Shown: positions 1 to 7,203 of the stretch, one piece after another | How positions within the stretch are numbered: the stretch's first letter is position 1 | How the letters are laid out: each line of letters begins with the position of its first letter | Source of the DNA: Chloroflexota bacterium | Lineage (GTDB): Bacteria; Chloroflexota; Dehalococcoidia; UBA2247; JAUWOP01 | Reading direction: 5' to 3' | DNA: 41,388 nucleotides | NCBI GenBank assembly: GCA_030612045.1 | Contig: JAUWOP010000007.1 | Location: 1-41,388 of the forward strand | Made by a program: the position numbers and the translations under genes | The notes under the pieces: model-generated | What the model was told of the DNA's origin: nothing | Seen by the model: only the letters and a program-made list of their open reading frames with translations | Databases searched by the model: none

Positions 1-4
1 GCTA

Positions 5-442
5 ATGGATAGCACAAGTGTTATAGACAGCGCAAGCGTTACAAAAAAAGGATTTCAACCCCGTCTGGTAGGTTTCCTGTGTAACTGGTGTAGTTACGCT
101 GGTGCTGATATGGCAGGCACCAGTCGCATGACCTACCCCACCAATATCCGAATCATTCGGGTGCCCTGTTCGGGGCGAGTTGACCCTCTCCTGATAATCA
201 AGGCTTTTCAACAGGGAGCCGATGGGGTTCTGGTGGCTGGCTGTCACCCCGGCGACTGCCATTATATCAATGGCAACTACTTTGCCCGTCGTCGTCTGGC
301 AGTATTCCGCTCCCTTCTGGGGTTCATAGGGATTGATGAGAGGCGTCTGCGAGTAGCGTGGGTCTCAGCAGCTGAAGGCAAGAGATTTCAGGGAGTAATT
401 ACCTCCTTCACCGAGGAAGTAACCAGGTTGGGACCAGCATAG
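5..442 (+). CDS. mvhD: MvhD/FlxD-like iron-sulfur electron-transfer subunit
   Basis: A 145-aa protein of the methyl-viologen-reducing hydrogenase delta (MvhD) family, also the FlxD type. In this family the subunit passes electrons between a hydrogenase, formate dehydrogenase or Flx reductase and heterodisulfide reductase HdrA, using a 2Fe-2S cluster in the cytoplasm. Visible family motifs are VGFLCNWCSYAGADMAG near residues 22-38, the CSG turn near 55, and GCHPGDCHY near 79. Length is normal for the family. The frame stays open to the window edge, so the true start could be upstream, although a start at this ATG fits the family length. It precedes the other Flx-like genes on the same strand; hdr genes would be expected to the left, which I infer and cannot see. 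Confidence 0.9.
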   Translation: MDSTSVIDSASVTKKGFQPRLVGFLCNWCSYAGADMAGTSRMTYPTNIRIIRVPCSGRVDPLLIIKAFQQGADGVLVAGCHPGDCHYINGNYFARRRLAVFRSLLGFIGIDERRLRVAWVSAAEGKRFQGVITSFTEEVTRLGPA

Positions 443-465
443 TACTATAAATGAGGGTGGTTGTT

Positions 466-996
466 ATGTTCTGCAGGAGTTGTGGGAGTGAACTACCCGA
501 AGGAACGAAGTTCTGTACCTCGTGTGGTGTGGGACCCTCTGAAGGGAATAAGTTTTGTAGTGTATGCGGTGCTGAGGTACAACCTGGAGCTGAAGTTTGC
601 GTAAAGTGTGGGGTAAGACTAGCAGAACCAGAGATTTTGATCGAAAAAGAGGGCGGGGGAGCTATGTTCTGCTGGAATTGTGGAAAGGAGCTACCTGAAG
701 GAGCAGAATTCTGCTCCTCGTGCGGGGCCAGTCTACTCAAGGGCGAAGTGAGGCTGGCGAGATCAGAAGCAGCAGAAGTTTCAGGAGTTTCAGAGAAATC
801 AAGACTTGCTGTTACTCTGCTTGCCTGGTTTCTGGGAGAATTTGGTGTCCACCGCTTTTATCTAGGGAAGATCGGAACCGGAATAGCGATGCTCTTCACT
901 CTAGGTGGTCTTGGGATTTGGGCCCTGATCGACTTTATTTTCGCGGTTTCAGGTAAAATGAAGGATAAAGAGGGCATGATTATTGAGAAGTGGTAG
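466..996 (+). CDS. zinc-ribbon and TM2-domain membrane protein
   Basis: A predicted membrane protein of 176 aa with a cysteine-rich N-terminal half and a TM2 C-terminal half. Three CxxC-containing ribbon-like stretches are visible: CRSCGSELPEGTKFCTSCG, a second with FCSVCG and VCVKCG, and FCWNCGKELPEGAEFCSSCG. The C-terminal part, from about SRLAVTLLAWFLGEFGVHRF, has two hydrophobic helices around a short turn, as in TM2 (pfam05154) proteins. I chose ATG 466 over the tracked ATG 451 because GAGGGTGG sits 5 nt before it and the protein then begins directly with MFCRSCG. Function is unknown. It lies 23 nt after the MvhD gene, inside an electron-transfer cluster where such a gene is not a usual member. 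The near-repeat of the first and third ribbons suggests internal duplication. Confidence 0.8.
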   Translation: MFCRSCGSELPEGTKFCTSCGVGPSEGNKFCSVCGAEVQPGAEVCVKCGVRLAEPEILIEKEGGGAMFCWNCGKELPEGAEFCSSCGASLLKGEVRLARSEAAEVSGVSEKSRLAVTLLAWFLGEFGVHRFYLGKIGTGIAMLFTLGGLGIWALIDFIFAVSGKMKDKEGMIIEKW

Positions 997-1020
997 GAAT
1001 TCTAGTAATCGTTCACCCAG

Positions 1021-1098
1021 TGTCTTTGCGAGGGGCAGAGCCCCGAAGCAATCTCATTCCCTCACCACCGAGATTGCTTCGCTTCGCTCGCAATGACA
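1021..1098. repeat. short palindromic repeat element (MITE/REP-like)
   Basis: A 78-bp imperfect palindrome in the spacer before the iron-sulfur genes. The left arm starts TGTCTTTGCGAG and includes CGAAGCAATCTC. The right arm is GAGATTGCTTCG followed by CTCGCAATGACA. The inner 12 bp pair perfectly and the outer 12 bp pair with one mismatch. Sequences of this form (ending in CTCGCAATGACA) are known as dispersed intergenic repeats in several bacteria. It could fold as an RNA hairpin between the mvhD/TM2 genes and the downstream genes. Confidence 0.75.
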
Positions 1099-1177
1099 TG
1101 GCGAAGGGCTCGTAATAACAGGGAAATAAGGGAGTGAGGCTTAACCTAGAAAAGAAGGGTTAGTTAGCGTAAGCGTT

Positions 1178-2032
1178 ATGGAAAAGCAGATTCGGGATAA
1201 GGCTAAAGAATTACTCAGTAGCCAGGCGGTAGACTGTGTTATCGGCTACGGGCGAGCTACCGATGGAGTAACCTCTCGTCCATTGTTTGTCTATGAGCCT
1301 GAGAAGGCAGACGAGCTTATCTTCGATAAGACCTGTACCCATAACCTGACCAAGTATCTCTTGAATCGCAAGGGGAAGAAGACAGGTATCGTGGTCAAGG
1401 GCTGTGACTCACGGGCAATCAATGTGCTCCTTAATGAGGAGCAAATCAAGCGAGAAGAGGTCTCTATTATTGGTGTGGTCTGTGAGGGGATAGTAGAGGT
1501 AAGCTGGAACCAGGTTAGTGAGATACTTCAGACTCGCTGCCGCTATTGCCACCAGCATGCCCCGTTGGTCTATGACTTCCTGGCAGGAGAGCCTATAAAG
1601 GAGTTGCTACCCACCGGGGAGGAGCACCCTGCTGTTACTGAGATAGAGGCTAAATCACTAGAAGAGAGGGAGGCTTTCTGGTCAGAGCATTTCGACCGCT
1701 GCTGCCGTTGCTATGCCTGCCGTCAGGTTTGTCCTGGCTGCTATTGCACGGAGTGCTTTGTAGATAGTCTGGACCCGTTGTGGGTAGGCATCAGGATTGC
1801 TCCCGCAGAAAACCAGATATGGCACTCTATCCGTGCCTTCCACCTTGCCGGGAGGTGCGCTGGCTGTAATGAATGTGAGCGGGTCTGCCCGATGAATATC
1901 CCTCTTAGATTGCTCAACCGTAAACTGGCAAATACAGTAGAGGAACTCTTTAACTTCCAGGCAGGACTTAATGCTGAGGAGATGCAACCCCTGGGCACCT
2001 TTATCAAGGAAGAGAATGTGGGAATAGGATAA
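1178..2032 (+). CDS. 4Fe-4S dicluster protein, FrhB/FlxB-FlxC type
   Basis: A 284-aa cytoplasmic iron-sulfur protein. The N-terminal part contains VVKGCDSRAINVLL, typical of the coenzyme F420 hydrogenase/dehydrogenase beta-subunit-like fold. The C-terminal half holds two ferredoxin-type clusters: CCRCYACRQVCPGCYC near residue 175 and CAGCNECERVCPMNIP near 225. An extra CRYC lies near residue 121. In Flx complexes two such proteins relay electrons between the NAD(P)H-oxidising flavoprotein and the MvhD-like subunit. I cannot say whether this one corresponds to FlxB or FlxC. No strong Shine-Dalgarno precedes ATG 1178; the 12 nt before it (AGCGTAAGCGTT) resemble a stretch just inside the mvhD gene. 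Its stop overlaps the next start as TAATG. Confidence 0.85.
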   Translation: MEKQIRDKAKELLSSQAVDCVIGYGRATDGVTSRPLFVYEPEKADELIFDKTCTHNLTKYLLNRKGKKTGIVVKGCDSRAINVLLNEEQIKREEVSIIGVVCEGIVEVSWNQVSEILQTRCRYCHQHAPLVYDFLAGEPIKELLPTGEEHPAVTEIEAKSLEEREAFWSEHFDRCCRCYACRQVCPGCYCTECFVDSLDPLWVGIRIAPAENQIWHSIRAFHLAGRCAGCNECERVCPMNIPLRLLNRKLANTVEELFNFQAGLNAEEMQPLGTFIKEENVGIG

Positions 2033-3045
2033 TGACGCAAATTATATCTAAAAGTGACCTGATAACCTGGCTCAACAAATTAGCTGAGAGCCATGTTCTT
2101 ATTGGACCAGTCAATGATAACGCTGGAGTAACCCTTTTCCGAAAGGTCTCCCAGGCAGAGGAAATTGCCTTCGACTTTACTAATACCACCCTTTCTCCCA
2201 AGGAATGGTTCTTCCCCCCTACAGAGACCCTGTTTACTGTAGAGAGGAAGGATGGACAGGTTGAGCTAGTGCCGGCGGAGGATGTTGAGGCAAAGGTTAT
2301 CTTTGGGATGCGTCCCTGCGATGCCAGGGGTATTGCACTGCTGGACAAGCCCTTCCTGAACGAACCAGCCGATACCCTCTACCAGCAGCATCGTGATAAA
2401 ACTGCCCTGATAGGTCTCTCCTGCCGTGAGGTTCTCCCCGAATGTTTCTGCACCTCCATGGGCACGGCTCCTGATGATTCCTCAAATATGGATATATTAT
2501 TAACCGAGGTGGCAGATGGTTATATTATCCAGGTCGTTACCGAAAAGGGTGCGGCATTACTAGCAGAGTGCCCTGAAGGTTTGCTGAAACAGTCTGAGGT
2601 AACCCCTCCCGCTCTCTCTTCCGCGGCAACGGTACCCATTGAAGGTATCACAGAGATAATGGCGGAGAACTTTGATAATGTCTACTGGGAACGGCTGGCT
2701 GACCGTTGTCTCCATTGTAATCTATGTGCCTATGTCTGTCCTACTTGCTACTGTTTCGATGTGCGGGATTATAATGACAAAGGGAAGGTGGAACGGGTGC
2801 GGACATGGGAGAGCTGCCAGTCCTCGGGGTTCACTCGCATTGCGGGAGGGTATGACCGCCGTGCTGGCAAAGCCCCTCATCTCAGGCAGCGTTTCTATCA
2901 TAAATTATTCTACTTCCCTGCTGAGTTTGGCTCTGTTGCCTGTGTGGGCTGTGGTAGATGTGTAAAGGCATGTCCGGTGAATGTAGACATCCGAGAGGTT
3001 ATTATGGATGTTCATAATCTGGGAGGGCAAAGTGGACAGCAGTAA
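2032..3045 (+). CDS. 4Fe-4S dicluster protein, AsrA/FlxB-FlxC type
   Basis: A 337-aa iron-sulfur protein translationally coupled to the previous gene through TAATG. The C-terminal region has two cluster motifs, CLHCNLCAYVCPTCYC near residue 227 and CVGCGRCVKACPVNVDI near 311. Upstream are FGMRPCDARGIALLD and CREVLPECFCTSMGTAP, the layout seen in anaerobic sulfite reductase subunit A (AsrA)-like and hydrogenase-associated proteins. By context it is the second iron-sulfur relay of an Flx-like complex rather than a sulfite reductase subunit, since no sirohaem subunit follows. Its end overlaps the start region of the flavoprotein gene, consistent with one operon. Confidence 0.85.
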   Translation: MTQIISKSDLITWLNKLAESHVLIGPVNDNAGVTLFRKVSQAEEIAFDFTNTTLSPKEWFFPPTETLFTVERKDGQVELVPAEDVEAKVIFGMRPCDARGIALLDKPFLNEPADTLYQQHRDKTALIGLSCREVLPECFCTSMGTAPDDSSNMDILLTEVADGYIIQVVTEKGAALLAECPEGLLKQSEVTPPALSSAATVPIEGITEIMAENFDNVYWERLADRCLHCNLCAYVCPTCYCFDVRDYNDKGKVERVRTWESCQSSGFTRIAGGYDRRAGKAPHLRQRFYHKLFYFPAEFGSVACVGCGRCVKACPVNVDIREVIMDVHNLGGQSGQQ

Positions 3046-3865
3046 TCCCTTTATTCCCCATCTAGCCACTATACAGAGTGTGACTGACCTGACCTCTGAT
3101 GTTAAGCTGTTCAGGATAGAATTGAATGACCCTGCTGTTCAGGAGAATTTTGATTACAAGCCGGGGCAGTTTGCTTTTGTTTCTGCCTTCGGGATAGGTG
3201 AGTCTCCTTTTTGTATTACCTCAGTAGCGCATCTCAGCGAGGGATTGGAGTTCGCTATACGCCGTGTTGGTACTGTTACTAATAGTCTCCATGAGCTTGA
3301 GGAAGGAGCAATCGTAGGTGTGCGTGGTCCCTATGGCAACAATTTCCCTCTGAAGGATTACGAGGGAAAGAACATCTTCATTATTGGTGGTGGAATTGGT
3401 ATGGCGCCGCTGCGTCCAGTTATAAATTTTATCCTTGGCCACAGAGATTCTTATGGTGACCTGCTCGTAATTAATGGAGCTCGCACCCCTCAAGACCTGG
3501 TTTTCGCTCCTGAATTTGATACTTGGTCACAGTCGCCTAATGCTAAACTGGAGCTTACTGTTGATAGGGGTGATGAGAATTGGACAGGGCGGGTAGATCT
3601 TGTCCCCAATGTAGTTAAGGAAATCAAACCTTCACCTGAGAATACTATAGCGATTACCTGTGGTCCTCCCATTATGATACGGTTTACTCTTGCAGCTCTA
3701 AAGGAACTGGGTTTTGCTCCTCGTCAGATTGTTACCACTTTAGAAGGGAATATGAAGTGTGGCTTGGGTAAGTGTGCCCGCTGCAATGTGGGGGACAAGT
3801 ATATCTGTAAGGATGGACCCGTCTTCAACTTCGAGCAGATTTCCTCACTCTTCGAAGAAGCCTAG
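3032..3865 (+). CDS. FAD/NAD(P)H reductase with 2Fe-2S site, FlxA/AsrB-like
   Basis: A 277-aa ferredoxin-NADP-reductase-fold protein that should oxidise NAD(P)H through FAD and pass electrons to an iron-sulfur partner. GESPFCITS is the flavin-binding region, GGGIGMAPLRP the pyridine nucleotide loop, TCGPPIMIRF the family's cofactor motif, and MKCGLGKCARCNVG with a further Cys the C-terminal 2Fe-2S site as in PyrK and AsrB. I prefer GTG 3032, with GGGAGGG ending 4 nt upstream, over the tracked ATG 3008, which has no clear ribosome binding site and lengthens the overlap with the previous gene. The gene ends 4 nt inside the convergent deacetylase gene. With its neighbours it completes an FlxABCD-like set; the assignment is by context and motifs. 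Confidence 0.85.
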   Translation: MDSSNPFIPHLATIQSVTDLTSDVKLFRIELNDPAVQENFDYKPGQFAFVSAFGIGESPFCITSVAHLSEGLEFAIRRVGTVTNSLHELEEGAIVGVRGPYGNNFPLKDYEGKNIFIIGGGIGMAPLRPVINFILGHRDSYGDLLVINGARTPQDLVFAPEFDTWSQSPNAKLELTVDRGDENWTGRVDLVPNVVKEIKPSPENTIAITCGPPIMIRFTLAALKELGFAPRQIVTTLEGNMKCGLGKCARCNVGDKYICKDGPVFNFEQISSLFEEA

Positions 3866-4923
3866 CTCCCCAGGTGCATGCTGCTTACCTGCTCTATATT
3901 ATGCATCTTCTTAACTTGCGACAAAATCCCATCTATATTTGGTGTTTGGTGAGGGGTATCAGGTGCACCAAGTGAGTCGTAGGTTTGAGTCTCCCCCAGG
4001 AGCACCTCGAAACTTGCCCTTACGGAATAAGGTAGAGCTTCAGGGTGATACCCCCCCTCAAGGACAAGAACCAACTTTCCATCACAAGTCTCATCTGCAA
4101 GAGCCTTGAGGATATATGTCAGTTGGGCATAACCACTTGTGGTTAGCTGCATTGAGGCAATAGTATCCTTCCAGTGAGCATCATATCCTGCTGAAACCAG
4201 TATCAGTTGAGGATTAAAAGCTAGAGCCCGAGGCACCAGAATTTCATTGTATGCTCTCAGATACTCAATATCACCACATCCTGCCGGTAGGGGAACATTA
4301 AGAGTAAAACCCTTCCCCTCGTCTCTTCCTATTTCCTCTGCCCGACCGCTTCCTGGGTAGAAGGGGAACTGATGGGTGGAGAAGTAGAGCACATGAGGAT
4401 TGGAATAGAAGGTATCTTGAGTGCCATTACCGTGGTGCACATCAAAATCCGCAATAAGGATACGCTCCAGGGAGTATTTTTCCAGTGCATTCCTGGCAGC
4501 GACTGCAATGTTATTAAACAGGCAGAAGCCCATAGCCCAGTCCCAGGTAGCGTGGTGGCCTGGAGGCCTTACTAAGGCGAAGGCAGTAGTAACCTCTCCC
4601 TCCATCACTGCCTCAACTGCCTGCATAACACCACCGGCGGCACAGAGAGCCGCTTGATAAGAATCGGGAGAGACTATCGTATCAACATCCAGCCAGCCAC
4701 CCCCTGATTCAGACCTCGCTTTAATATTCGAGATATGTGCCTTGGAATGTACTCGTGCGAGTTCCTCGATGGTAATTTCTCGTGAAGGAATGGCTATGAG
4801 TTGTGCCTTCACCTCACTCTCCTCCAACACACTCATGATATTCCTCAGCCTGTCGGAATTCTCCGGGTGCTGACCTGTATCGTGCTCCAGATAAATATCA
4901 TCGTATACGAAACCAACTGTCAT
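3862..4923 (-). CDS. histone deacetylase-like amidohydrolase (class II HDAC/AcuC type)
   Basis: A 353-aa zinc-dependent deacetylase of the arginase/HDAC superfamily. Bacterial members remove acyl groups from acetylpolyamines or from lysines of metabolic enzymes such as acetyl-CoA synthetase; the substrate here is unknown. Motifs are complete: RPPGHHA (general base histidines, near residue 120), DFDVHHGNGTQD (Asp and His zinc ligands, near 160), STHQFPFYPGSG, and SAGYDAH (third zinc ligand region, near 246), followed by LEGGY. Length is typical. The gene is convergent with the flavoprotein gene and overlaps it by 4 nt. GAGGAAAT lies about 6-10 nt before the start. A sirtuin-type deacetylase of unrelated fold occurs at 17842. 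Confidence 0.92.
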   Translation of the reverse strand: MTVGFVYDDIYLEHDTGQHPENSDRLRNIMSVLEESEVKAQLIAIPSREITIEELARVHSKAHISNIKARSESGGGWLDVDTIVSPDSYQAALCAAGGVMQAVEAVMEGEVTTAFALVRPPGHHATWDWAMGFCLFNNIAVAARNALEKYSLERILIADFDVHHGNGTQDTFYSNPHVLYFSTHQFPFYPGSGRAEEIGRDEGKGFTLNVPLPAGCGDIEYLRAYNEILVPRALAFNPQLILVSAGYDAHWKDTIASMQLTTSGYAQLTYILKALADETCDGKLVLVLEGGYHPEALPYSVRASFEVLLGETQTYDSLGAPDTPHQTPNIDGILSQVKKMHNIEQVSSMHLGS

Positions 4924-5127
4924 TCTGATATTTCCTCAACTTATCGTCTCTTGGTTTGTGGATAGCCAGAAATACCTTATCCTGCAAGCAGATGCATATT
5001 TGCATATTATAACTGGTATGTCAATGCTCTATCCAAGTACAAAAGTGTCGTAACTCTATGATAATGTCACACTTCACACCGTAATCTTTTTGAGGGGGAA
5101 CTTTAGCCGTAACTGTTCACCACAATA

Positions 5128-5162
5128 GAGTTTGTTGGGTTAGTGAGTAACCCAACAAACTC
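5128..5162. terminator. 15-bp inverted repeat, probable terminator or structured spacer
   Basis: A perfect 15-bp stem, GAGTTTGTTGGGTTA and its reverse complement, around a 5-nt GTGAG loop. It lies 75 bp beyond the stop of the minus-strand nucleotidyltransferase gene and upstream of the minus-strand deacetylase gene. Read on the minus strand, the hairpin is followed by only a short T-rich run, so termination is plausible but not certain. The rest of the 4924-5237 spacer holds a minus-strand TATAAT at 5006-5011, possibly part of the deacetylase promoter, but the nearby TTGACA is only 7 bp away and cannot be its -35. Confidence 0.6.
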
Positions 5163-5237
5163 AAAGAACCCAAAACAGCAGCCTGACGGTCAGGGGCAGC
5201 ATTGCCTCTGGCTTGGTTTGTCAGCTACGCGGTGCAG

Positions 5238-5804
5238 CTATATTACTTCCGCTTCTTCCTGTAACCTCTGGAATATTGACTCAACACCTAGCTCTTTTAC
5301 CCAACTGTGTAGATAATTCATGTCCAGCTTTTCGAATTGCACTTCATAAACACGCAAAGCATCCATGAATTGCTTCTCGCTGCCTCCACTTAGTTTAGCC
5401 CAATTCAATTTCGCCAGGATAGTATCCTCGGGGCTAGAAACCACGAGCCTCATCCCCAGCACTTCCTCAACATACCTGCGCGCGAAACGTGAGCGATCAA
5501 AAGGTTCATCTGTCAGTATCCAGAAATCAACCTTGTCGCCCGCGTTCACATCAATCAGGTTGAACATACCTTGCTGAGTTATTGCGTCAAGGATACTTTC
5601 CTCGGATAGATAGTAATCAGGTGAGGAAAAAACCTTGACCAGGTTTATTGCTCCCGCTTGTTGAATCGCGATTACGAAATCTATATCATGGGTAGATCGC
5701 GGCTCTCCCTGCAAGCTTGAAGCAACAGAACCTGTCAGCATATATTCGATCCTGGTGTCATCAAGTACCTGCACAACTTGTCTTAGTAATTCCTGTTGTG
5801 ACAT
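5238..5804 (-). CDS. nucleotidyltransferase-fold protein (AbiEii/DUF6036-like)
   Basis: A 188-aa protein of the polymerase-beta nucleotidyltransferase superfamily. The signature TGSVASSLQGEPRSTHDIDF, near residues 21-40, gives the GS turn and the DxD metal-binding aspartates. A third acidic position may be the Asp of KVDFWI near residue 90. SSPEDTILAKLNWAKLSGGS further down is typical of the DUF6036/AbiEii-like branch. Some relatives act as toxins that modify tRNA or protein targets; others have unknown roles. The start overlaps the 3' end of the 71-aa gene upstream by 22 nt, which implies coupled translation and a functional pair. Toxin activity is an inference. Confidence 0.75.
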   Translation of the reverse strand: MSQQELLRQVVQVLDDTRIEYMLTGSVASSLQGEPRSTHDIDFVIAIQQAGAINLVKVFSSPDYYLSEESILDAITQQGMFNLIDVNAGDKVDFWILTDEPFDRSRFARRYVEEVLGMRLVVSSPEDTILAKLNWAKLSGGSEKQFMDALRVYEVQFEKLDMNYLHSWVKELGVESIFQRLQEEAEVI

Positions 5805-5998
5805 TTATTCAGGCGCTCCAAATAGATCTTCTTGATTGCATCATCCGACAAATTGGGGAATCTCTTTTGCAACCCGTGAAAAAACAACCCTCTGGAGAAC
5901 TCGGACAATTCGAAGGACTTGAGCAACCTTGCTTCAGATGTCATGCGACGAAGTGTTTCAATATACAATCTGTGGTTTGGTCGTTCCTTGATGTTCAC
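5783..5998 (-). CDS. small conserved-looking protein paired with nucleotidyltransferase
   Basis: A 71-aa soluble protein, basic and helical in appearance, with no transmembrane segment. Its core MTSEARLLKSFELSEFSRG and its ending YLERLNKCHNRNY resemble small proteins I associate with genes next to nucleotidyltransferases, but I cannot name a domain. It is the first gene of a two-gene minus-strand unit; its last 22 nt overlap the nucleotidyltransferase start. By gene order it could be an antitoxin or an adaptor for its partner. No DNA-binding motif is evident. Confidence 0.6.
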   Translation of the reverse strand: MNIKERPNHRLYIETLRRMTSEARLLKSFELSEFSRGLFFHGLQKRFPNLSDDAIKKIYLERLNKCHNRNY

Positions 5999-6090
5999 AT
6001 CATGATGCTTTTCAAGTAGATTTTACCGTAACCCGCACAATTCTGTTGTTCACTGGATAGCCTTCTAACCTAACTCAAGTTTACCACAAT

Positions 6091-6290
6091 TTCCTTTCTG
6101 GAAGGAATTTTTGCATGTCTTAGCTTGGCCGCTTCGATATCTCGGATACCTTCCAGCCGAAGCTCCTTAACCCCTCGGTCTTAATATACCCCATGTTTGC
6201 GCTCTGCCCGTCCCTTGGCATGGGGAGAGTTTGCAGGCACAATCCCCACTCCCAGCTTCTATCTTCCCAAACTGCGTCAGCGGCAACTCC
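6091..6290 (-). pseudogene. ISNCY-like transposase fragment
   Basis: Reading the minus strand gives TQFGKI and then, after a frame change, LGVGIVPANSPHAKGRAER, KHGVY, a stop codon, and DRGVKELRLEGIRDIEAAK. This matches the conserved C-terminal catalytic part of ISNCY-family transposases (A-S-P-x-A-K-G-R-x-E-R, then G-x-x-Q-D-R-x-V-K-E-L-R-L); a TAA replaces the expected glutamine codon. The frameshift, in-frame stop and absence of the rest of the catalytic domain show a dead remnant. The tracked 77-aa plus-strand ORF at 6197 overlaps this fragment and is probably spurious. Confidence 0.7.
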
Positions 6291-6613
6291 CAGGACAGCA
6301 TCATAGAGTTACAACAACAATGCTGCTCCAGCTTAACAAAAGAGGGGAAAACCTATACGATGAAGAGGTAATTTTAAATTGGGAGATGATGATAAGAAAG
6401 ATAGGACTAGCAACGACCATTATTTCCTAATAGCACTGCTTGTTATATGTGACGACACAAGTATTTGCGTATAGGATATATGAGGAATTTCTAAATACTA
6501 ATCTCCAAACTCTAAACAAATTCAAATGACCCAAATCACAATCTCAAAACCAGCCATAGCCGTATCTTTTAGGGTGTGTTAGAGCCGCAAGTTAAAGACA
6601 CAAAGCTCTGCAG

Positions 6614-6780
6614 CTAGTGTAGTGTCTCCTAAATGACTCGACAATGAAGTGCCCCATGTCATTCCCGCCCCGTATCAAGTACGGGGTAAACTCCAGCGGG
6701 AATCCAGAAGGTCCAGGGATGGATTCCGTGTCAAGCACGGAATGACAAACTGTATAGTTATTACAATTACACTACACTAG
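6614..6780. mobile_element. MITE-like element with 12-bp terminal inverted repeats
   Basis: A 167-bp non-coding element bounded by the perfect inverted repeats CTAGTGTAGTGT (6614-6625) and ACACTACACTAG (6769-6780). Inside is a second palindromic unit beginning ATGTCATTCCCGCCCCG and ending CACGGAATGACA, a form common in dispersed intergenic repeats. There is no open reading frame. The structure fits a miniature element mobilised in trans, or one repeat inserted into another. No obvious target-site duplication is visible. Confidence 0.65.
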
Positions 6781-6882
6781 AAGGTTTTGCTTATTCTAAT
6801 TTGGGTATTATTTAGGATTTAGAACTTAGAGATTAGAGTTTGATTCCAGTGTATGCGCATTTAATTATGTCGTTCTATATAA

Positions 6883-7024
6883 CAGGGAGACCGGAAGCTG
6901 GAGTTACTGGGTGACTAATACGATGCAGCAGGAGGTGGAAAATCCACCACAAGGAAAGAGCATCTTTTACTCCGCCTAGAAATTGCTTGGCTTGTTCTAT
7001 CGTCTGCATTCGTTCATCGTTCAT
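6883..7024 (-). pseudogene. possible transposase N-terminal remnant
   Basis: On the minus strand an ATG at 7024 opens MNDERMQTIEQAKQFLGG, which resembles the N-terminus of some DDE transposase/integrase proteins. It then degenerates into WWIFHLLLHRISHP and stops near 6870. Together with the ISNCY-like fragment at 6091 and the MITE it makes 5999-7203 a graveyard of mobile DNA. The family assignment is weak. Apart from these items I see no gene in that 1.2-kb stretch. Confidence 0.3.
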
Positions 7025-7203
7025 AATCAGCCTCATGTCCCAATTATAAACGAGATGCCCGAACCCTTCAGTATCTCTTATGTTAGAAATCGATGCCCTC
7101 TTCAGGCTCGCCTTGTGTTGGAAGAGACTAAAAGTTGACTTCAGCCAATAGTGTTTGTATATTATTTATTTGGGCTTTTTAGTTAGGTGGAGGAGAAGAG
7201 AAA

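Noticed and set aside
3032-3865. Anaerobic sulfite reductase AsrAB
   Set aside because: The two proteins resemble AsrA and AsrB, but no AsrC sirohaem subunit is present, and the MvhD partner points to an Flx/Hdr role.
5006-5024. TTGACA and TATAAT on the minus strand before the deacetylase gene
   Set aside because: Both hexamers are perfect but separated by only 7 bp, so they cannot form one sigma-70-type promoter; the -10 alone may still be real.
6197-6430. 77-aa plus-strand ORF
   Set aside because: It runs antisense to the ISNCY-like transposase fragment, and its sequence has no recognisable features.
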